64,000 nt of DNA from Aralia elata (GCA_034770075.1 CM068380.1:26722005-26786004); one strand, 5' to 3'; shown: positions 19,432-32,399, numbered from the stretch's first letter. Numbers and translations: made by a program. The notes: a model not told the origin generated them from the sequence alone.

Positions 19432-22400
19432 ATGGGAACAACGGAGGAAGTAACTCCAATAATAGGATGTAAATTGAGCGTAGATTTAATTCCGATACGA
19501 TTAGAAGAATTTGATGTAAATCTTGGAATGGATTGGTTATCTAATCATGAAGCTGTAATTGATTGCAAGAAGAAGTGCGTACACCTGAAGACTCCGAATA
19601 AGTCGAAGGTTGTATTCTATGGTAGTAAATTGCCTAGACAATCTTGTTGTCTGACGATGATGCAAGTAAGGAGATTACTTAGAAAGGGCTGCATAGGTTA
19701 TCTGGCTCACGTGGTTGATACCCGAAGAGTAGAGGGTGAGCTGGGTCAGATACCTGTAGTAAGAGAATTCCCAGATGTTTTCCCAAAAGATCTACCGGGT
19801 TTGTCGCCGGATAGAGAAGTGGAATTTGTAATCGATTTAGTTCCGGGGACAGCACCAATCTTAAAGGCACCATATAGGATGGCATCGGTGGAGATGAAAG
19901 AACTGATGGTTCAACTGCATGAGCTACTAGATAAAGGGTATATTCGTTCGTGTGTATCCCCATGGGGAGCCCCAATGCTGTTTGTAAAGAAGAAAGACGG
20001 ATCGCTTAGGCTTTGTATTGACTATCGGGAGTTGAACAAAGTCACGATTAAGAACAAGTACCCGTTGCTCAGAATTAATGATTTGTTTGATCAATTAAAG
20101 GGAGAAAAATACTTTTCGAAGATTGACTTGAGGACGGGGTATCACCAGCTGAAGGTGAGAAAAGAGGATATTCCAAAGACAGCATTCAGAACTTGATATG
20201 GTCACTTTGAGTTATTTGGTGATGTCGTTTGGGCTGACGAACGCGCCAGCAGCATTTATAGACATGATGAATAAAGTGTTCAAGCAATACCTAGATAAAT
20301 TTGTTGTCATTTTCATAGATGACATCCTAGTCTACTCGAAGACGGAGGAGAAACACGTCGAACATTTGAGGATAGCCCTGGAAACGCTAAGAAGGGAGAA
20401 GCTATATGCAAAAATTTTCAAGTGTGAATTTTGGCTACAAAGGGTGCAGTTCTTAGGGCACGTAATTGACAAGGATAGTGTATCAGTAGATCCTGCCAAG
20501 GTAGAAGCAGTAATAAACCAGGAGCAGCCAAGGATGCCGACAGAAGTCCGAAGTTTCTTAGGATTAGCAGGTTACTATCGGAGATTTATTCAGAACTTTT
20601 CATAGATAGCGACACCGTTGACAAATTTGACAAGGAAGACTGTGAAGTTTGTATGAACGGATAAGTGCGAAGAGAGTTTCTTGGAGTTGAAGAAGAAACT
20701 TAGTGAAGCACCTGTGTTATCCCTACCAAATAATACAGGGGGATTCGTGGTGTATAGTGATGCGTCACACAAAGGTCTTGGGTGCGTATTGATGCAGCAT
20801 GGGAAGGTCATTGCGTACGCATCACGGCAGCTGAAGGACTACGAGAAGGGGTATCCGACTCATGACCTGAAACTAGCGGCAGTAGTGTTTGCTTTGAAGA
20901 TTTGGAGGCACTATCTGTATGGGGAGAAGTGTGAGATATACACAGACCACAAGAGTCCGAAGTATATCTTCACGCAGAAGGAGCTAAATATGAGGTAGCG
21001 GCGATGGTTGGAGTTGATCAAGGACTATGATTGTGAAATCCTGTACCATCCCGGTAAGGCCAATGCAGTAGCTGATGCTCTAAGTAGGAAGGGCAGAGAT
21101 AAGTTGATGATGCTGACAACTCAAGAAGAACTGATAAAGGACATAGAAAGACTAGAGTTGGAAGTCAAGTATCCGACAAATGTAGAGGAGAAGCTATTCG
21201 CAATGGAGGCGAGTCCGACTTTATTAGAAAGGATAAAGGAGGCTCAAGAAAAGGATGATGAATGTGTTACCATAAGGGAGCGAATCTCTAAAGGAGAGGA
21301 CTTAAAGTACAAAACTGATAGCACGGGACTGCTAAAATTTGAAGAGAGGATCTTGATACCGATGGTTCAGGAGTTGAGAGAAGAGATTTTTACAAGAAGC
21401 TCATTCTACAAGGTATTTGATACACCCTAGTAGTACCAAGATGTATCAGGATTTGCGCCAACAATTCTGGTGGTCAAACATGAAGAGGGAGGTCGCGGAA
21501 TGTGTTGGGCGATGTTTGACATGCCAGAGGGTAAAAGCAAAGCATCAGAAACCGAGTGGGCTGCTACAACCGCTGGAGATTTCCGGAGTGGAGATGGGAG
21601 CATATCACGATGGATTTTGTGACGGGATTTCCACCAACTCAGAAGGGTTACAACGCGATCTGGGTGATCGTGGATCGTTTAACTAAATCTGCACATTTTC
21701 TACCGATCAAGTTAAGGTACAGTCTGAAGCAGCTAGCAAAATTATATGTGAAAGAGATTGTGTCACGACATGGAGTGCCGATATCTATTGTATCTGACAA
21801 AGATCCGCGTTTCACGTCGAATTTCTGGAAAAGCTTACAAGAAAGATTAGGAACTCAATTGAGGTTGAGTACGACGTATCATCCTCAAACGGACGGGCAA
21901 AGCGAACGAACGATTCAGACGTTTGAAGACATGCTTAGAGCATGTGTGATGGATTTTAAAGGCAGCTAAGATGATCATCTACCATTGGTGGAATTTGCTT
22001 ATAATAATAGTTATCATGCAAGTATTGGCATGCCGCCATACGAAGCATTATACGGAAGGAAGTGTCGAACACCTCTGTGTTGGGACGAAGTCGGTGAATG
22101 GAGACTGTTGGGACCTGAATTGGTACAGCAGACTGTGGATGTCGTCAAGGTGATAAGAGCTCGATTGGTAGCGGCTCAGGACCGACAGATGAAATACGCA
22201 GATTTACATCGTCAGAAGCGAGACTTTGAAGTTGACAGTTTTGTGTTTTTGAAGGTATCTCCTTGCAAGGAAAGATCAGATTTGGGAAGAAAGGAAAATT
22301 GAGTCCCAGGTTCGTAGGACCTTTTGAAGTTTTGAAGAGGGTAGGTGAAATGGCGTACGAGGTAGCTCTACCTCCTGAACTTGAGCATATTCACAATGTG

Positions 22401-22649
22401 TTTCACGTTTCGGTATTGCGACCATATAAACCCGATTACAAGCATGTAATATCCAATGAACCGATTCAAGTTGAGAAGGACTTGTCATATGAAGAGATTC
22501 CTATCCAGATATTGGATAGGAAGGAGCAGACATTGAGGAATAAGGTCATCCATTCGGTCAAAGTGTTTTGGAAGAACCACACGGCTGAAGAAGCTACGTG
22601 GGAACTGGAAGAAAAGATGAGGTAGAATTATCCGCATCTTTTTGAGTGA
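19432..22649 (+). pseudogene. Tekay-1 pol remnant (PR end, RT, RNase H, integrase)
   Basis: Domains in order: end of protease (LGMDWLSNHEAVIDC), reverse transcriptase (SPWGAPMLFVKKKDGSLRLC, catalytic FIDDILVYSK), RNase H (YSDASHKGLGCV), integrase zinc finger (CLTCQRVKAKHQ), integrase core (DFVTGFPPTQ, SDKDPRFTS, YHPQTDGQSERT) and C-terminal chromodomain-like segment (VKVFWKNHTAEEATWELE). Breaks include stops at 20194 and 20603, near 20655 and 20996, at 21428, 21967 and 22623, and frameshifts near 20210, 21400, 21585 and 22262. Several stops are TGG to TGA/TAG/TAA or CAG to TAG, the pattern expected from cytosine methylation and deamination. No functional polyprotein can be made. Confidence 0.92.
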
Positions 22650-22715
22650 ACCTCTGTTAAGATTTTCCGCCCCTAGGTTGAAATTTTGGGGAAGGAATTC
22701 TTATAGGGGGGAGGA
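22650..22715 (+). promoter_or_regulatory. Tekay-1 polypurine tract region
   Basis: AGGGGGGAGGA lies immediately before the 3' LTR, preceded by a decayed GAAATTTTGGGGAAGGAATTC hairpin that corresponds to the hairpin in Tekay-2 and Tekay-3. Confidence 0.75.
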
Positions 22716-25700
22716 TGTAACGACCACGAATTCTGGATAGCCTTGTAATTTAAATTTATGTGTATTAATGAATATATTATATTTTTTAATATTATTTTTG
22801 TGTTGCATGTTTAAAGGTTGTGTGACAACCTGGATTAAGTGAATGCATGAAATTTTACGTGTTATAGTTTTGTTTAAGTGAATAATTGATTTCGCGTAGC
22901 GTCGCTAAATCACTATTCACAAGACACGTTTACCGAGTTAATATTCAAGTCATAATATTTTACGTCTTTTTCAATTTGGAATAATTTCATTAATACGTGT
23001 GTGCGAATGAATAATTTTTTCAAGCGTCGAAAATTTTATTTTAGTTGATACATGATTTTATCCGTATCCGAAATATATATATGGGTGTTCCGAATAAATG
23101 GACAAATCTCATAATAATTAGTTTTACCCATCCCAATATTTATGGTAATACCCATTTTAATTATGGGTAGAGTTATTGAGAAAATTGGGTACAATAGTGG
23201 GAGTTTTCGGATGTATTTTTGGTGTATTTGTGTATTTATTTTGACATGTTACTCCAAGAGGGAACCAACCTAAGCCTTTGGACCAATCAGAGGAGGGAGA
23301 GGAGAGCATGGTCGGTAATGTGCTGCTCTTTGCTAGGCTCAATACCTCAAGTTTCCAAATGCGGAACACTTATTCTCTATAGCATTTCCAAGGAGGTTTG
23401 TGTTACTCCCTTCATTCTCCCGAAGCCATGCTCAGTCCCCATTCCATTTCTCTCTTCCAATCCCATCAACTCCTCATTCAACTCCCAAACCATTCCAAGT
23501 TGCTACAGAAATAGAGAGGAGATAGAGTGATACAGGGAGAGAGAAAGAGCGGAAGTTGTTGAAAATAGAAAGCAAAGGAAAAAGAACACGTGAGGAGAAG
23601 AAGAAGAGGAGCAAGGAAGAAGAACTCAAGCTAACCAAATCTCCTTCTTGCACTCCCATTCAAACCATCAACTCAATTAGAGAGAGAGAAAGAGAAAGAA
23701 AAATGCAGTAATTTGAAGGAAGAAGAAGACACACGGGAAGAAAAAGAGAAGAAGAAGAAGAAGAAGGAGGAGCTCGGGAAGGGAAGTGGGTGCTCGGGTG
23801 AGGAAGAAATAAGACCCAAGGCTAAGAAGGAGCACTCAAGCCAAGCCCTAGCTAATCTTCTTATCATCTAGGAGGGGAGGATTTACAGAGATAAAACATT
23901 AACTCAATCCAACTATTTGATTTGGTTGAAGTTTTCAAAGTTTTCATGGTTTGTAAGCTTTTGTGCTTGTGGGTTAAGTTGTTGTTGTGATTCTTATTGT
24001 CATTGGTTGTTCATGAATGGTTAATAATGTTGTTAAGAGACTCTATAAGCTATTAATATCATTAAAGTGGAACAAAAACGCAAGAAATCCGTACCTATGC
24101 ATAAAGAGGAAGAAAATGGACAAAAGTTGGACTATGGACTATTTTGGACGAATTTAGGGGACCGTTGTAGATATTTTTCATGTTTGATAATTTTGTTTAA
24201 TGCTATAAGTGTATGAATCTATAGGAGTCTTATAGTTCATGTTGTAAGCTTTCCATAGCCTCTGAAATGGCCTAATTTCGACTTATAACGAAGAAGTTAT
24301 GAAGGTTTGAAGTTTGTGTGTCAAAATAGAGCTTGCTGGCAAGCTCGACAGAGAGGAACCCGTCAGGGGCGAGCTCGTTTGGCCTAGGGGCAAGCTCGAC
24401 GGAGAGGAGCCCATCGGGGCGAGCTCGTATTGGCCTAAGAAGTTCCTGTTAGGTTTGTATATGACGCAAGCATGCAATCAAATTACATTAATAGGGCGGA
24501 AGCGTGATAAAACGGATTTTAAAATTTTAATACAAACCATCACCATGATCTATCATTGTGTTCAATTATCAATTAAACGAAAGAGAAAGAGAATATGAAT
24601 TATACCCTCGTAGATCAAAGCTTCCTCAGGTACAAGTTCAATTCATAGTCCTTCGTGTTCTCCTCGAATTCCACCGGTGAGATTCCTTCCTTTGATCAAC
24701 GTTAGCCACCCAAGTGTTTGGCCTCTAGAGGTGATCCACAAGGAAGAATAGTTATTCAAGAAGTTGGGTGTTGGCAAAACTCTAGTTTCTGTCTCTATAG
24801 AAAGTGTAAGTACTCTCCACAATCTAATGCAAGAGTGTGTAACCCTAATCTATTGTAAGACTCCTCTTATTTATAGATGTAGGAATATAACCCTTCCCTA
24901 AACTATTTAAGATTAGGGTTTCTATTATAATTAAACTCCTTTAATTAATTATGCTCCTAATCCAATTAGGAATTCATGTGAGAACTTCTATTAATTAATT
25001 CTCAATCTCTATTAGGAATTAAATAATAGTAATAGTAATAATAGTAATAATAAGACTTCTCATATTAATTTATATTTAATATTTCTAAAATATTAAACAA
25101 TAAATATTAAGCTATTTAATTTATTCTATCTCCATAGACTAAATTAAATACAGTTAACTTATTATTACAATTATGTCATTTACTTCTTAAATAAATATTT
25201 TTCTTTTGCGGTGTGACCCTTTAGGTTCTCCATATTAAACTGGTTGTGAATAAATCAATTAGAACAATTCTAATTATATTTAAATAAATAAATTAAACTA
25301 TTTAATTCATTTAAATAAATAATATTTATTCTAGAATAAGGGTAAGCCCCCTTAGCGATCAACGACTTTCTAGATAATATAGATTTCAACATTAATCACA
25401 AAAGAACCTTTCAGTGCATAGTTACCGTACAATTCAATCCTTCTACCATACAATGTCCTAATTAAATATAAGACATGGATTTACTGTCAAGTCTTATTTT
25501 ATTTAATTATATGTATTTCGATTTCCAAATGTACAACTCTAAATAATGCAAATTAGAAACTCCTTTCTAATTTCATACTGCCTTAGCCAAGGACTATTGA
25601 GTTATCATTTATCGAATCACATAGGACATTCACATCTTTTACTACATGAGGTAGATTCTTTGTTGATCATTCACCTATCTCCATGTACAACTTATTATAC

Positions 25701-27104
25701 CCAATCATATCCTTTGATATACCCTAAAGGTCTTAAGGGACATGTCAAAGTATAACTCATCATACACAAGATACTATGATGATCTCAAGTCCAAGGATCA
25801 CTTGTACTACTATCACTTGAGGAATTCCTATTAACCACCGAGTAAAACTCCATTAGGTATTCCTTAGCGAGCCACGTTCAGTGTACTTATTCTCCAATAA
25901 GCACCTACATACTTGTTTTAGTGTCTCCACACAAATGATTATGAGATCAATCATCCTCTTCCTAAGAGTAAGCAACGTATGTACTAATCTATCCGGATTC
26001 ACTAATCCCCTTATTAGTAATCCAACGATTAGGAACAATTTTAGTTTGTGAGCTATCTTGAATTTAGATCTCATTAGCATGATCACCATCATGATTCTGA
26101 AATCATTGCTCAAAACTATGGGTTTATCACATTTAATATAACCGCACCATGTAGATAATGTAAAATGCATTTTAAGAAAATCAATTCTTTTATTAATAAA
26201 TGAATAAGATTACAAAGTATATGCTACATCATATCAAATATGATTGACTTGTGTGCATACTACTTTCAGTTTCCGGGGCGAGCTCGACAGTGAGGAGCCC
26301 ATCGGGGCGAGCTCGTTTGGCCTAGGGGCGAGCTCGACAGAGAGGAGCCCGTCGGGGCGAGCTCCTTGTACTCCAGTTTTGTGATTCTGACCTCTTTTAG
26401 TAAAACGGACATAACTTTCTCATATAAACTCCAAATTGGATTATTCAAGATGATCCAGAAAGCTTAGAGATAGACCTACAACTTTCATCAATTAGAATTG
26501 AAATTTACTACCTGGAATAATTTTTAAATTGATCGTTTTTAGGGATGTTGTGCAAATAGAAGGCGTCGGTCATGCGCGCGTGCAATATGTAATGCTTCCG
26601 ACAATAAAAGATATTGTTTTAAGTCCTAAAACATGAATGTTATGAATTATAATAATACTTAGAATTAACCAATAAGTATTAGATAAATCGAATGGGCGTG
26701 CTAGACATAAGCAATTGCAGGTCGCGTGGGCATTCAAATAGGCAAAGTTGGCGTGCGGACGCGCAAGCGTCGTAACGCTGTAACTAGTGTGTATAATCTT
26801 GTTTAATATTTTGTTTCTTATATGAATGAAACATTATAGAGTAGTATAGACCATTATTTAGTATCCAATATGTGATTAATTGTTATGTGAATATGTACTT
26901 AATTGTGTAGGATATTAAGGAGCGTGTGTTGTAATATTGTAGCAGATGCACCAGACAAGTTTCCTAACGCTTGTCTAACCCCTTGTGTTGGGCAAGTTTC
27001 CCTAACCTTACTCAAATTATAATTAAGCATGTTTCATATCTTATACAAATGTTGTATATTGTGGCAAGTTCCCTAACTTCATTCTTTCTATATATTGAAT
27101 GCAA
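22716..27104 (+). repeat. 3' LTR of Tekay-1 (interrupted, truncated)
   Basis: LTR parts 22716-24446 and 26274-27104 are split by a copia solo LTR. It stops at TATATTGAATGCAA, where the 5' LTR (11784 onward) continues for about 1 kb more. The missing end, including any target duplication, was lost at the junction with the next element. Confidence 0.88.
24447..26268 (-). repeat. Copia solo LTR nested in Tekay-1 3' LTR
   Basis: 1822 bp, reading TGTTAGGTTTG to CTACTTTCA on the plus strand. It is the reverse complement of the LTR of the copia element at 43573. Flanks GTTCC (24442-24446) and GTTTC (26269-26273) are the target duplication with one substitution; the uninterrupted Tekay-1 5' LTR shows AAGTTCCCGGGG at this point. 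The lack of any interior indicates LTR-LTR recombination. Small open frames inside (e.g. 25853-26170 minus) have no gene signature. Confidence 0.92.
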
Positions 27105-27381
27105 CATGGGCAAAATTGGGCGAGAAGCAGCTGCTATGTCAATGTTGCACTAAAAATAGCAAACAAAGCACTTCCAAACGTTGAACCAAATGGCTTTTAT
27201 TCAAATTCCTACAAAACAAAGTAAAAACACATAAAAGAAATACAAAACACATAAACACAATATAAAACTAAATTATCTAGAAAGAAAATAAAAATAGATA
27301 AATACCACATCGAATACCCAAAGACTCACAAATTATCAAGACCAAAAGTACCTAAATTGTGTGTATAAAACACACTCATCA
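27105..27381 (-). repeat. 3' LTR stub of A'
   Basis: Starts (sense) TGATGAGTGTGTTTTATACAC at 27381 and aligns with 43123 downward in the 5' LTR, but breaks off at 27105. Confidence 0.9.
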
Positions 27382-27420
27382 AATACCCCCAAAGTTAAAT
27401 CTTTGCTTGTCCTCAAACAA
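27382..27420 (-). promoter_or_regulatory. A' polypurine tract and conserved pre-LTR block
   Basis: Sense strand reads GAGGACAAGCAAAGATTTAA then TTTGGGGGTATT immediately before the 3' LTR, nearly the same as in element A. Confidence 0.8.
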
Positions 27421-27778
27421 CACAAACCTAAACTACACAATTCAAACACTTCTAATACTACCTAACTTGAGCAATGAATTAATAAGTCGACAATGGTCTC
27501 AAAGGCATCAACACATGGAACTCAACAGAACAAACAAATCGTTGCAAGTCTTAAAATGTCAATTAGCTAGTCATATCTTGTTGTAGGTCCCTTTCGTGTA
27601 TGTGTGTGTGTGAGTACCCAATAGCACTAAACCAATCAAGCTCGGATGAAACTATGCAACCACATTACCTTATGAAATAATCAAAATAAATCCCAAAACA
27701 ACATGCTTAACACATCACTCAATACAAATGTATACAAATCACAATTTCCAAAATTTTTGAGAACCCAAGGCTCTAGGT

Positions 27779-27966
27779 GGGTGCATTTTATGCTCCATCT
27801 TAACCTTAAGCGTGCTCATATGGGCGAGTGCGTTTTATGCTCAACCTCAACCCCTTGCAAGATTTGCAATATACAATTTTTTTTCTTTAATCACAATTAT
27901 AAGAGAGTGCATTTTACGCTCTATCTCTCCTACGCATGTGTCCATGAGTGAGTACGTTTTACGCTC
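27779..27966 (-). repeat. Four-hairpin array in A' tail
   Basis: Four copies of a 17-bp imperfect palindrome of form GAGYGCGTTTTACGCTC at 27779-27795, 27826-27842, 27905-27921 and 27950-27966 (plus-strand view). The same four-unit array occurs in element A at 57377-57565. Confidence 0.85.
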
Positions 27967-28597
27967 CATCTCAACTCACCACATGACCATCAATTCAAAC
28001 ATAACAAATTTAGACACCTTGCTTCGAGTGATGTTTAAACGAGTTATAGAGTTTATAGATATTTTTCACAAGCATTCGGTTATAAAAGCCTTCTCTAAGC
28101 ATACAACTAGCTTAATACTCATGGGTAAGTGCATAGAAGTGAAAGGACGCATAAGCAAAATAATAACCAATGAACGATAAGTACAAAGACTAAGCAACAA
28201 TTATCTACTTCTCATGAGTTAGACTCTCTTCAAACAAGCAATTATCATTGACCATGTATTATAGTTCAAATCAAATTAAAATAATGCTCAAAGGACACAA
28301 CCTAAAAAAAATAAATTTTTTTTGAATAAAAAGAAAAACACACAAAAATTAAAATAAAAACACACAATACGAAGTACTACCCCCAAACTTAAACTTGACA
28401 TTGTCCTCAATGTCTGATATAGGAAAAATTAAAATAAAAGACTTCCCTGAGAACGTGTCAAGTGCCATTGATATCATCTTTCAATACCTCTAAGTTTGGT
28501 GCGTACCTGAAAATAATTGACTAAAGAAATTAAAATACAATTAAACGACTAAAATGTAATCAAACAAAAACAAAAGCAAAACAGTAAACTTGGGTTG

Positions 28598-30099
28598 TGT
28601 AACGAATGCAATTTTTGAGAATTAATAAAAATATTTATTGAGTTGTATAAATATTTTTGTTAATTTATTGAGTTAATAGATGATTTATTAAGCTATTGTG
28701 AAATAAGTTTATGTTGAGTTAATTGTGTTAATTGTTACTTGAATATGATTTGTGATGATTATTCTAATTTAATTTAATAATTAAATTAGATGATGAAAAG
28801 AATTATTTGAATAAATAATTTATGTTAATAAATAATTTATTTGAATAATATAATTTATTTGGTGTTTTTGTTAAATAAAATTATTATTTGAATTAGTTAT
28901 ATTTAATTGAATTTATTTAATAATAATAAGTTCAATTAAATTAAATGTGTGACATTTAAAACTATATGTTATAATGTTTTATTAAAATAAATGAAAGGAG
29001 TTTTAATTTAGTTTTTCCAAACTAGGCCTTATGACCTTTGGTTGGAAAAATGAGTTATTTTAATTGTGTTTTACCAAACAAGACATAAGAATAATAGGTT
29101 ATTTTTATTAGTGTTTACCAAACAAAGCCTTATGGCTTTTGAAAATCTTAACTGATGATTCAATTTAAGGATTATACGTTATTATTATTTAAAACAACAG
29201 TTTTTATTTTTTTTAAAATCATCAGTTTTTATTTTGTAAAAGTACGTCAGTTGAAAGAAAAGAAAAGAGAAGAACAGAGAGAAAAGAGAAAGAAGAGAGT
29301 TTTGAAAAAAAAAGAGTTCTGTGAAATTTGAGAAAGAAGAGAGTTTGAGAATTTTGAAAAGAAGATATTGAAGGTAGAAGTTCAAGCTAGGAGAGTGTTA
29401 ATCAAGCTTCTCTTTTAATCAAATAGAAGGTATAATACTCTTCTCTGTATTTTAATATTTGGTTCTCTGTAAAAATATTCATTGGCTTAATATGTGATTT
29501 TTTTGATTATAATTGATAGCTATGTGAATTAGATGATTACGTGATGTTTATATGATGATTAAAACTCTATTTGAAGGTTTTAATTCATGAAAATATATTT
29601 TAGAATTTAATTTTAGTTTTACAGAGCTTTGTTTTATGAAAATGGCAAAAACATAGTTATTTTATAAAACAGTGGAATTTCTTGCTTTAATTGGTTTAAT
29701 TTGTGTTCTATAATTGTTAAATTGATTAGAAACATGTTGGGTAATTGTTTTCTAGCATATATGATGTCTGGGTATATTTAGTTTGTGTACTGGATGGTAG
29801 AATTCGGAAAATTTGGCCAAAATTTGGCCTAAGTTTTCACTGGTTCGCGACTGTAGGAGATGACAGTCGAGTCTCTCGCCCCGGCGAGAGAAATGAACTG
29901 TAAATTCTCGCCCCGGCGAGAAATTTACAAAGGGAATTCTCGCCCCGGCGAGAAGCTCGCCCCGACGAGCGTTTTTGTATAGGATTTCCTCGCCCCGGCG
30001 AGGGAACAGTATAAAAGAAAAATATTTTTAAAAAAAAAATTATTAAATTATTTTGATTGTTTTGCTAAGGTGTTTCATGCATATATACTTAAGACCTGT

Positions 30100-30139
<40 letters not shown>

Positions 30140-31318
30140 GTGATTAATGTATTGCCATGATAATTATTTAGTTAGCATTTGTTGTCAAAAGTATGCTAAA
30201 TGAGATACTATAATTAGGTAAAAGGAACCTAAAGTGATTATAAATTTTGTAACTAATTTATGTTACCATTTTATAATTAATTGTATAGGTTGATTTAAGG
30301 ATCGTGAATTATTTAATTTGTAATCTACGCTTGAGGCAAGTTTTCTTTCTTTAAACTTGTTAAATTATTACAGCAAGTTATTTATTTCTTAAGCTTGTTA
30401 TTATTTCAACAAGTTTACTTCCTTTGAGTGAATTAATTAACCTTAGCTTATTGTTATTCAAGCAAGGCTGATATCATGTTGAGTAATTATATTTTGTTAC
30501 AGATATTATTTATTCAGTCTTTGATTATCATTCAAACTTCGAATACAAACTTTACTGAAGAACTAGACTAGCAAACCATTATTGATTCAGCTAGTCCTTA
30601 GTTGATGAGCGTTTCAAAAACTTAGATTATCTAAACTTGTTCCAAGCCAAGTTCCTTTTGGTAAGGACTCTTATAATAAACTGAGATGAACAACCCTAAC
30701 ATAGGGGATTATTACGCTTAGCGTTAAAATGGTTGTGCACAATACATTGTACAAAGGGCTGATCTCCCTGAGTACGAGATGAAGGTCCATTTATAGTCTT
30801 TAAGACTGTTAAAGGTTACGGTAAAAAAAAAATACTTGTTAACCTAGGACATAGTTCGAGGTCTTGAGACCCTCAGATATATTCAAACTTTGATTACTTA
30901 TTGATTAACTTCAGAAAATCATTGCTTCTCATTTGAACTTTATTTCAATTAAAAGTTATTGTTATCATTCTTGTGGGCAATTGTTTGCTCACTCTTGCAC
31001 TAAACATTTCAGCTAAGCCCGAGAAGCAGGACGAGCCGTCCACCAGTAAGGGCAAGGGCAAGATGCAGAAATAGTTCTAGATTTATTATTTAATTGATGA
31101 ACATTTGTACCAGACTTGTTTTAGACTATATTTTTATTCCGCATTTGATGTATTAAGGTTGTGATGACCTGGGTTTTTAATTATTGATGTAACCCGGTTT
31201 GGGAGATGATTAATTAAGTTTATTTTAATTGCTTAATTATGGGTAGTTAGATGTGAATGAATGGGATAGTGAACACCAAATCAGGGGGAATTGAGTACCC
31301 AGATTTGGGGGTGTCACA
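28598..31318 (+). repeat. 5' LTR of Tekay-2
   Basis: 2721 bp, TGTAACGAATGC to GTGTCACA. It contains five CTCGCCCCGGCGAG-type palindromes (about 29870-30003), an (AT)17 run (30103-30136) and a short lysine/glycine-rich frame ending at 31074. Confidence 0.95.
30103..30136. repeat. (AT)17 microsatellite
   Basis: Perfect AT run in the Tekay-2 5' LTR; the corresponding run in the 3' LTR (38828-38867) has 20 units. Confidence 0.9.
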
Positions 31319-31321
31319 GGT

Positions 31322-31333
31322 TGGTATCAGAGC
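31322..31333 (+). promoter_or_regulatory. Tekay-2 primer binding site (initiator Met-tRNA)
   Basis: TGGTATCAGAGC three bases after the LTR end, the canonical plant Met-tRNA primer site. Confidence 0.92.
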
Positions 31334-31565
31334 CGTAGGTTATGAACCTTTAGGTGGGGAAAACCTTAGGGTAGTAGCCTTCTAGAAGATAGAGAATATA
31401 GTGGAGATAAACTCTTATCGAGTTCTATGGAATGGATTACGGAAATTCATAAACGACAATAAAATGATTATGTGCTATGTGCTTATTTGATAATAAACTT
31501 ATGTGCTCGCGAGTACTATCGAGTATTATCGATTAGTAATTAAAACTTAAAATTTTGTTGTCAGG

Positions 31566-32399
31566 ATGACTGATAGAGGAGAGCCCAGCCAGATTAGGGA
31601 GGAGGAGCCCCGAGATATTCACGTAGTTCACGAGCAGCTAGTACAGAGGGAGCCGTCCCCATTGATTACAGTTACAGGTCGCGAGTATGAGCCTGAGACT
31701 GAGCCTGAGACGGACCTTGAGGAGGATCCTGAGGAGGACCCTGAGGAGGATCCTGAGGAGGAGGAAGACCCTGAGAGGATATCACTATCTTCTTTAGGTG
31801 TTCAGATGTACGAACAGGTGTATGATCGCAACATAGAGTTCCAGGACAGAGTGGAGGAGTTAGAGGGGCAGTTGGCTGAGCGACAGACTGCTTTGGAGCA
31901 GAAGAACAGTGAGATAGAGGAGCTAGATATACGTCTTGGAGGCGTGGAGTGGAAGCTGGTTCATGTAGAGAGTGAAAAGGAGGAGTTAGAAGAACAGGCT
32001 GCAGAACGTCAAACCACTCTGGAGCAGAAGGATGCTGAGATTCAAGACCTTTCATCACGTCTTGCAGAGGCTGAGCAGAGGCTAGTACAGTCTGAGTATC
32101 GACGAGGACAACTGATAGCCAGGAATGAGATTGCGCGAGATGAGTTGAAAAAGGAGTCAGCTGAGCGGGCGAGAGCTGAGACAGCTTGGCTGAGGGAGGC
32201 TAACCGCGCAGATCGTGTTGAGTGTGAGGTGCGGTCAAAGAAGGCCAAGATTGACGAGATGGAGTATATTTTTCACACCACAGTGGATAGAGCTCAGGAT
32301 CGAGTTCATCGTCACCTAGATGTGACGGACCGTAGGATTATGACACGCATTATGGAGCAGGAGCGCCAGGAAGCTATGCGTCGTGGGATGTTATCATAG
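31566..32399 (+). CDS. Coiled-coil ORF upstream of Tekay-2 gag
   Basis: Intact 277-codon frame starting at ATG 31566, between the primer site and gag and on the same strand. Residues 41-70 are an acidic glutamate/proline/aspartate-rich repeat (EEDPEEDPEEDPEEEEDPE). Residues about 80-245 are strongly heptad-like, rich in E, L, Q, R and A. Within this, AERQTALEQKNSEIEEL (104-120) recurs as AERQTTLEQKDAEIQDL (146-162), a 42-residue period, or exactly six heptads. The tail is basic. No known catalytic or nucleic-acid-binding domain was seen. It is not the Gag domain, which is in the next ORF. It has no stop codons although the downstream integrase has three. Function unknown; a role in particle assembly or protein interaction would be inference. 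Confidence 0.8.
   Translation: MTDRGEPSQIREEEPRDIHVVHEQLVQREPSPLITVTGREYEPETEPETDLEEDPEEDPEEDPEEEEDPERISLSSLGVQMYEQVYDRNIEFQDRVEELEGQLAERQTALEQKNSEIEELDIRLGGVEWKLVHVESEKEELEEQAAERQTTLEQKDAEIQDLSSRLAEAEQRLVQSEYRRGQLIARNEIARDELKKESAERARAETAWLREANRADRVECEVRSKKAKIDEMEYIFHTTVDRAQDRVHRHLDVTDRRIMTRIMEQERQEAMRRGMLS

Larger units (their letters stand above)
9267..27104 (+). mobile_element. Tekay-1: decayed Tekay-type Ty3/gypsy element
   Basis: LTRs begin TGTAACGACCACG at 9267 and 22716, and the 5' LTR ends GTGTCACA at 17286. The interior (17287-22715) carries gag, protease, reverse transcriptase, RNase H, integrase and a C-terminal chromodomain-like segment. After removing a nested Tat-like element, the 5' LTR is about 3.5 kb. 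The 3' LTR carries a copia solo LTR and is cut off at 27104. The coding region is full of stops and frameshifts and the LTRs differ at many sites, so this is the oldest of the three Tekay copies. The Tekay lineage is inferred from long LTRs, Met-tRNA primer site and integrase C terminus. Confidence 0.9.

Noticed and set aside
29870..30003. Regularly spaced palindromes considered as a CRISPR-like array
   Set aside because: Only five short units with irregular, non-unique spacers inside a plant LTR; no cas genes.
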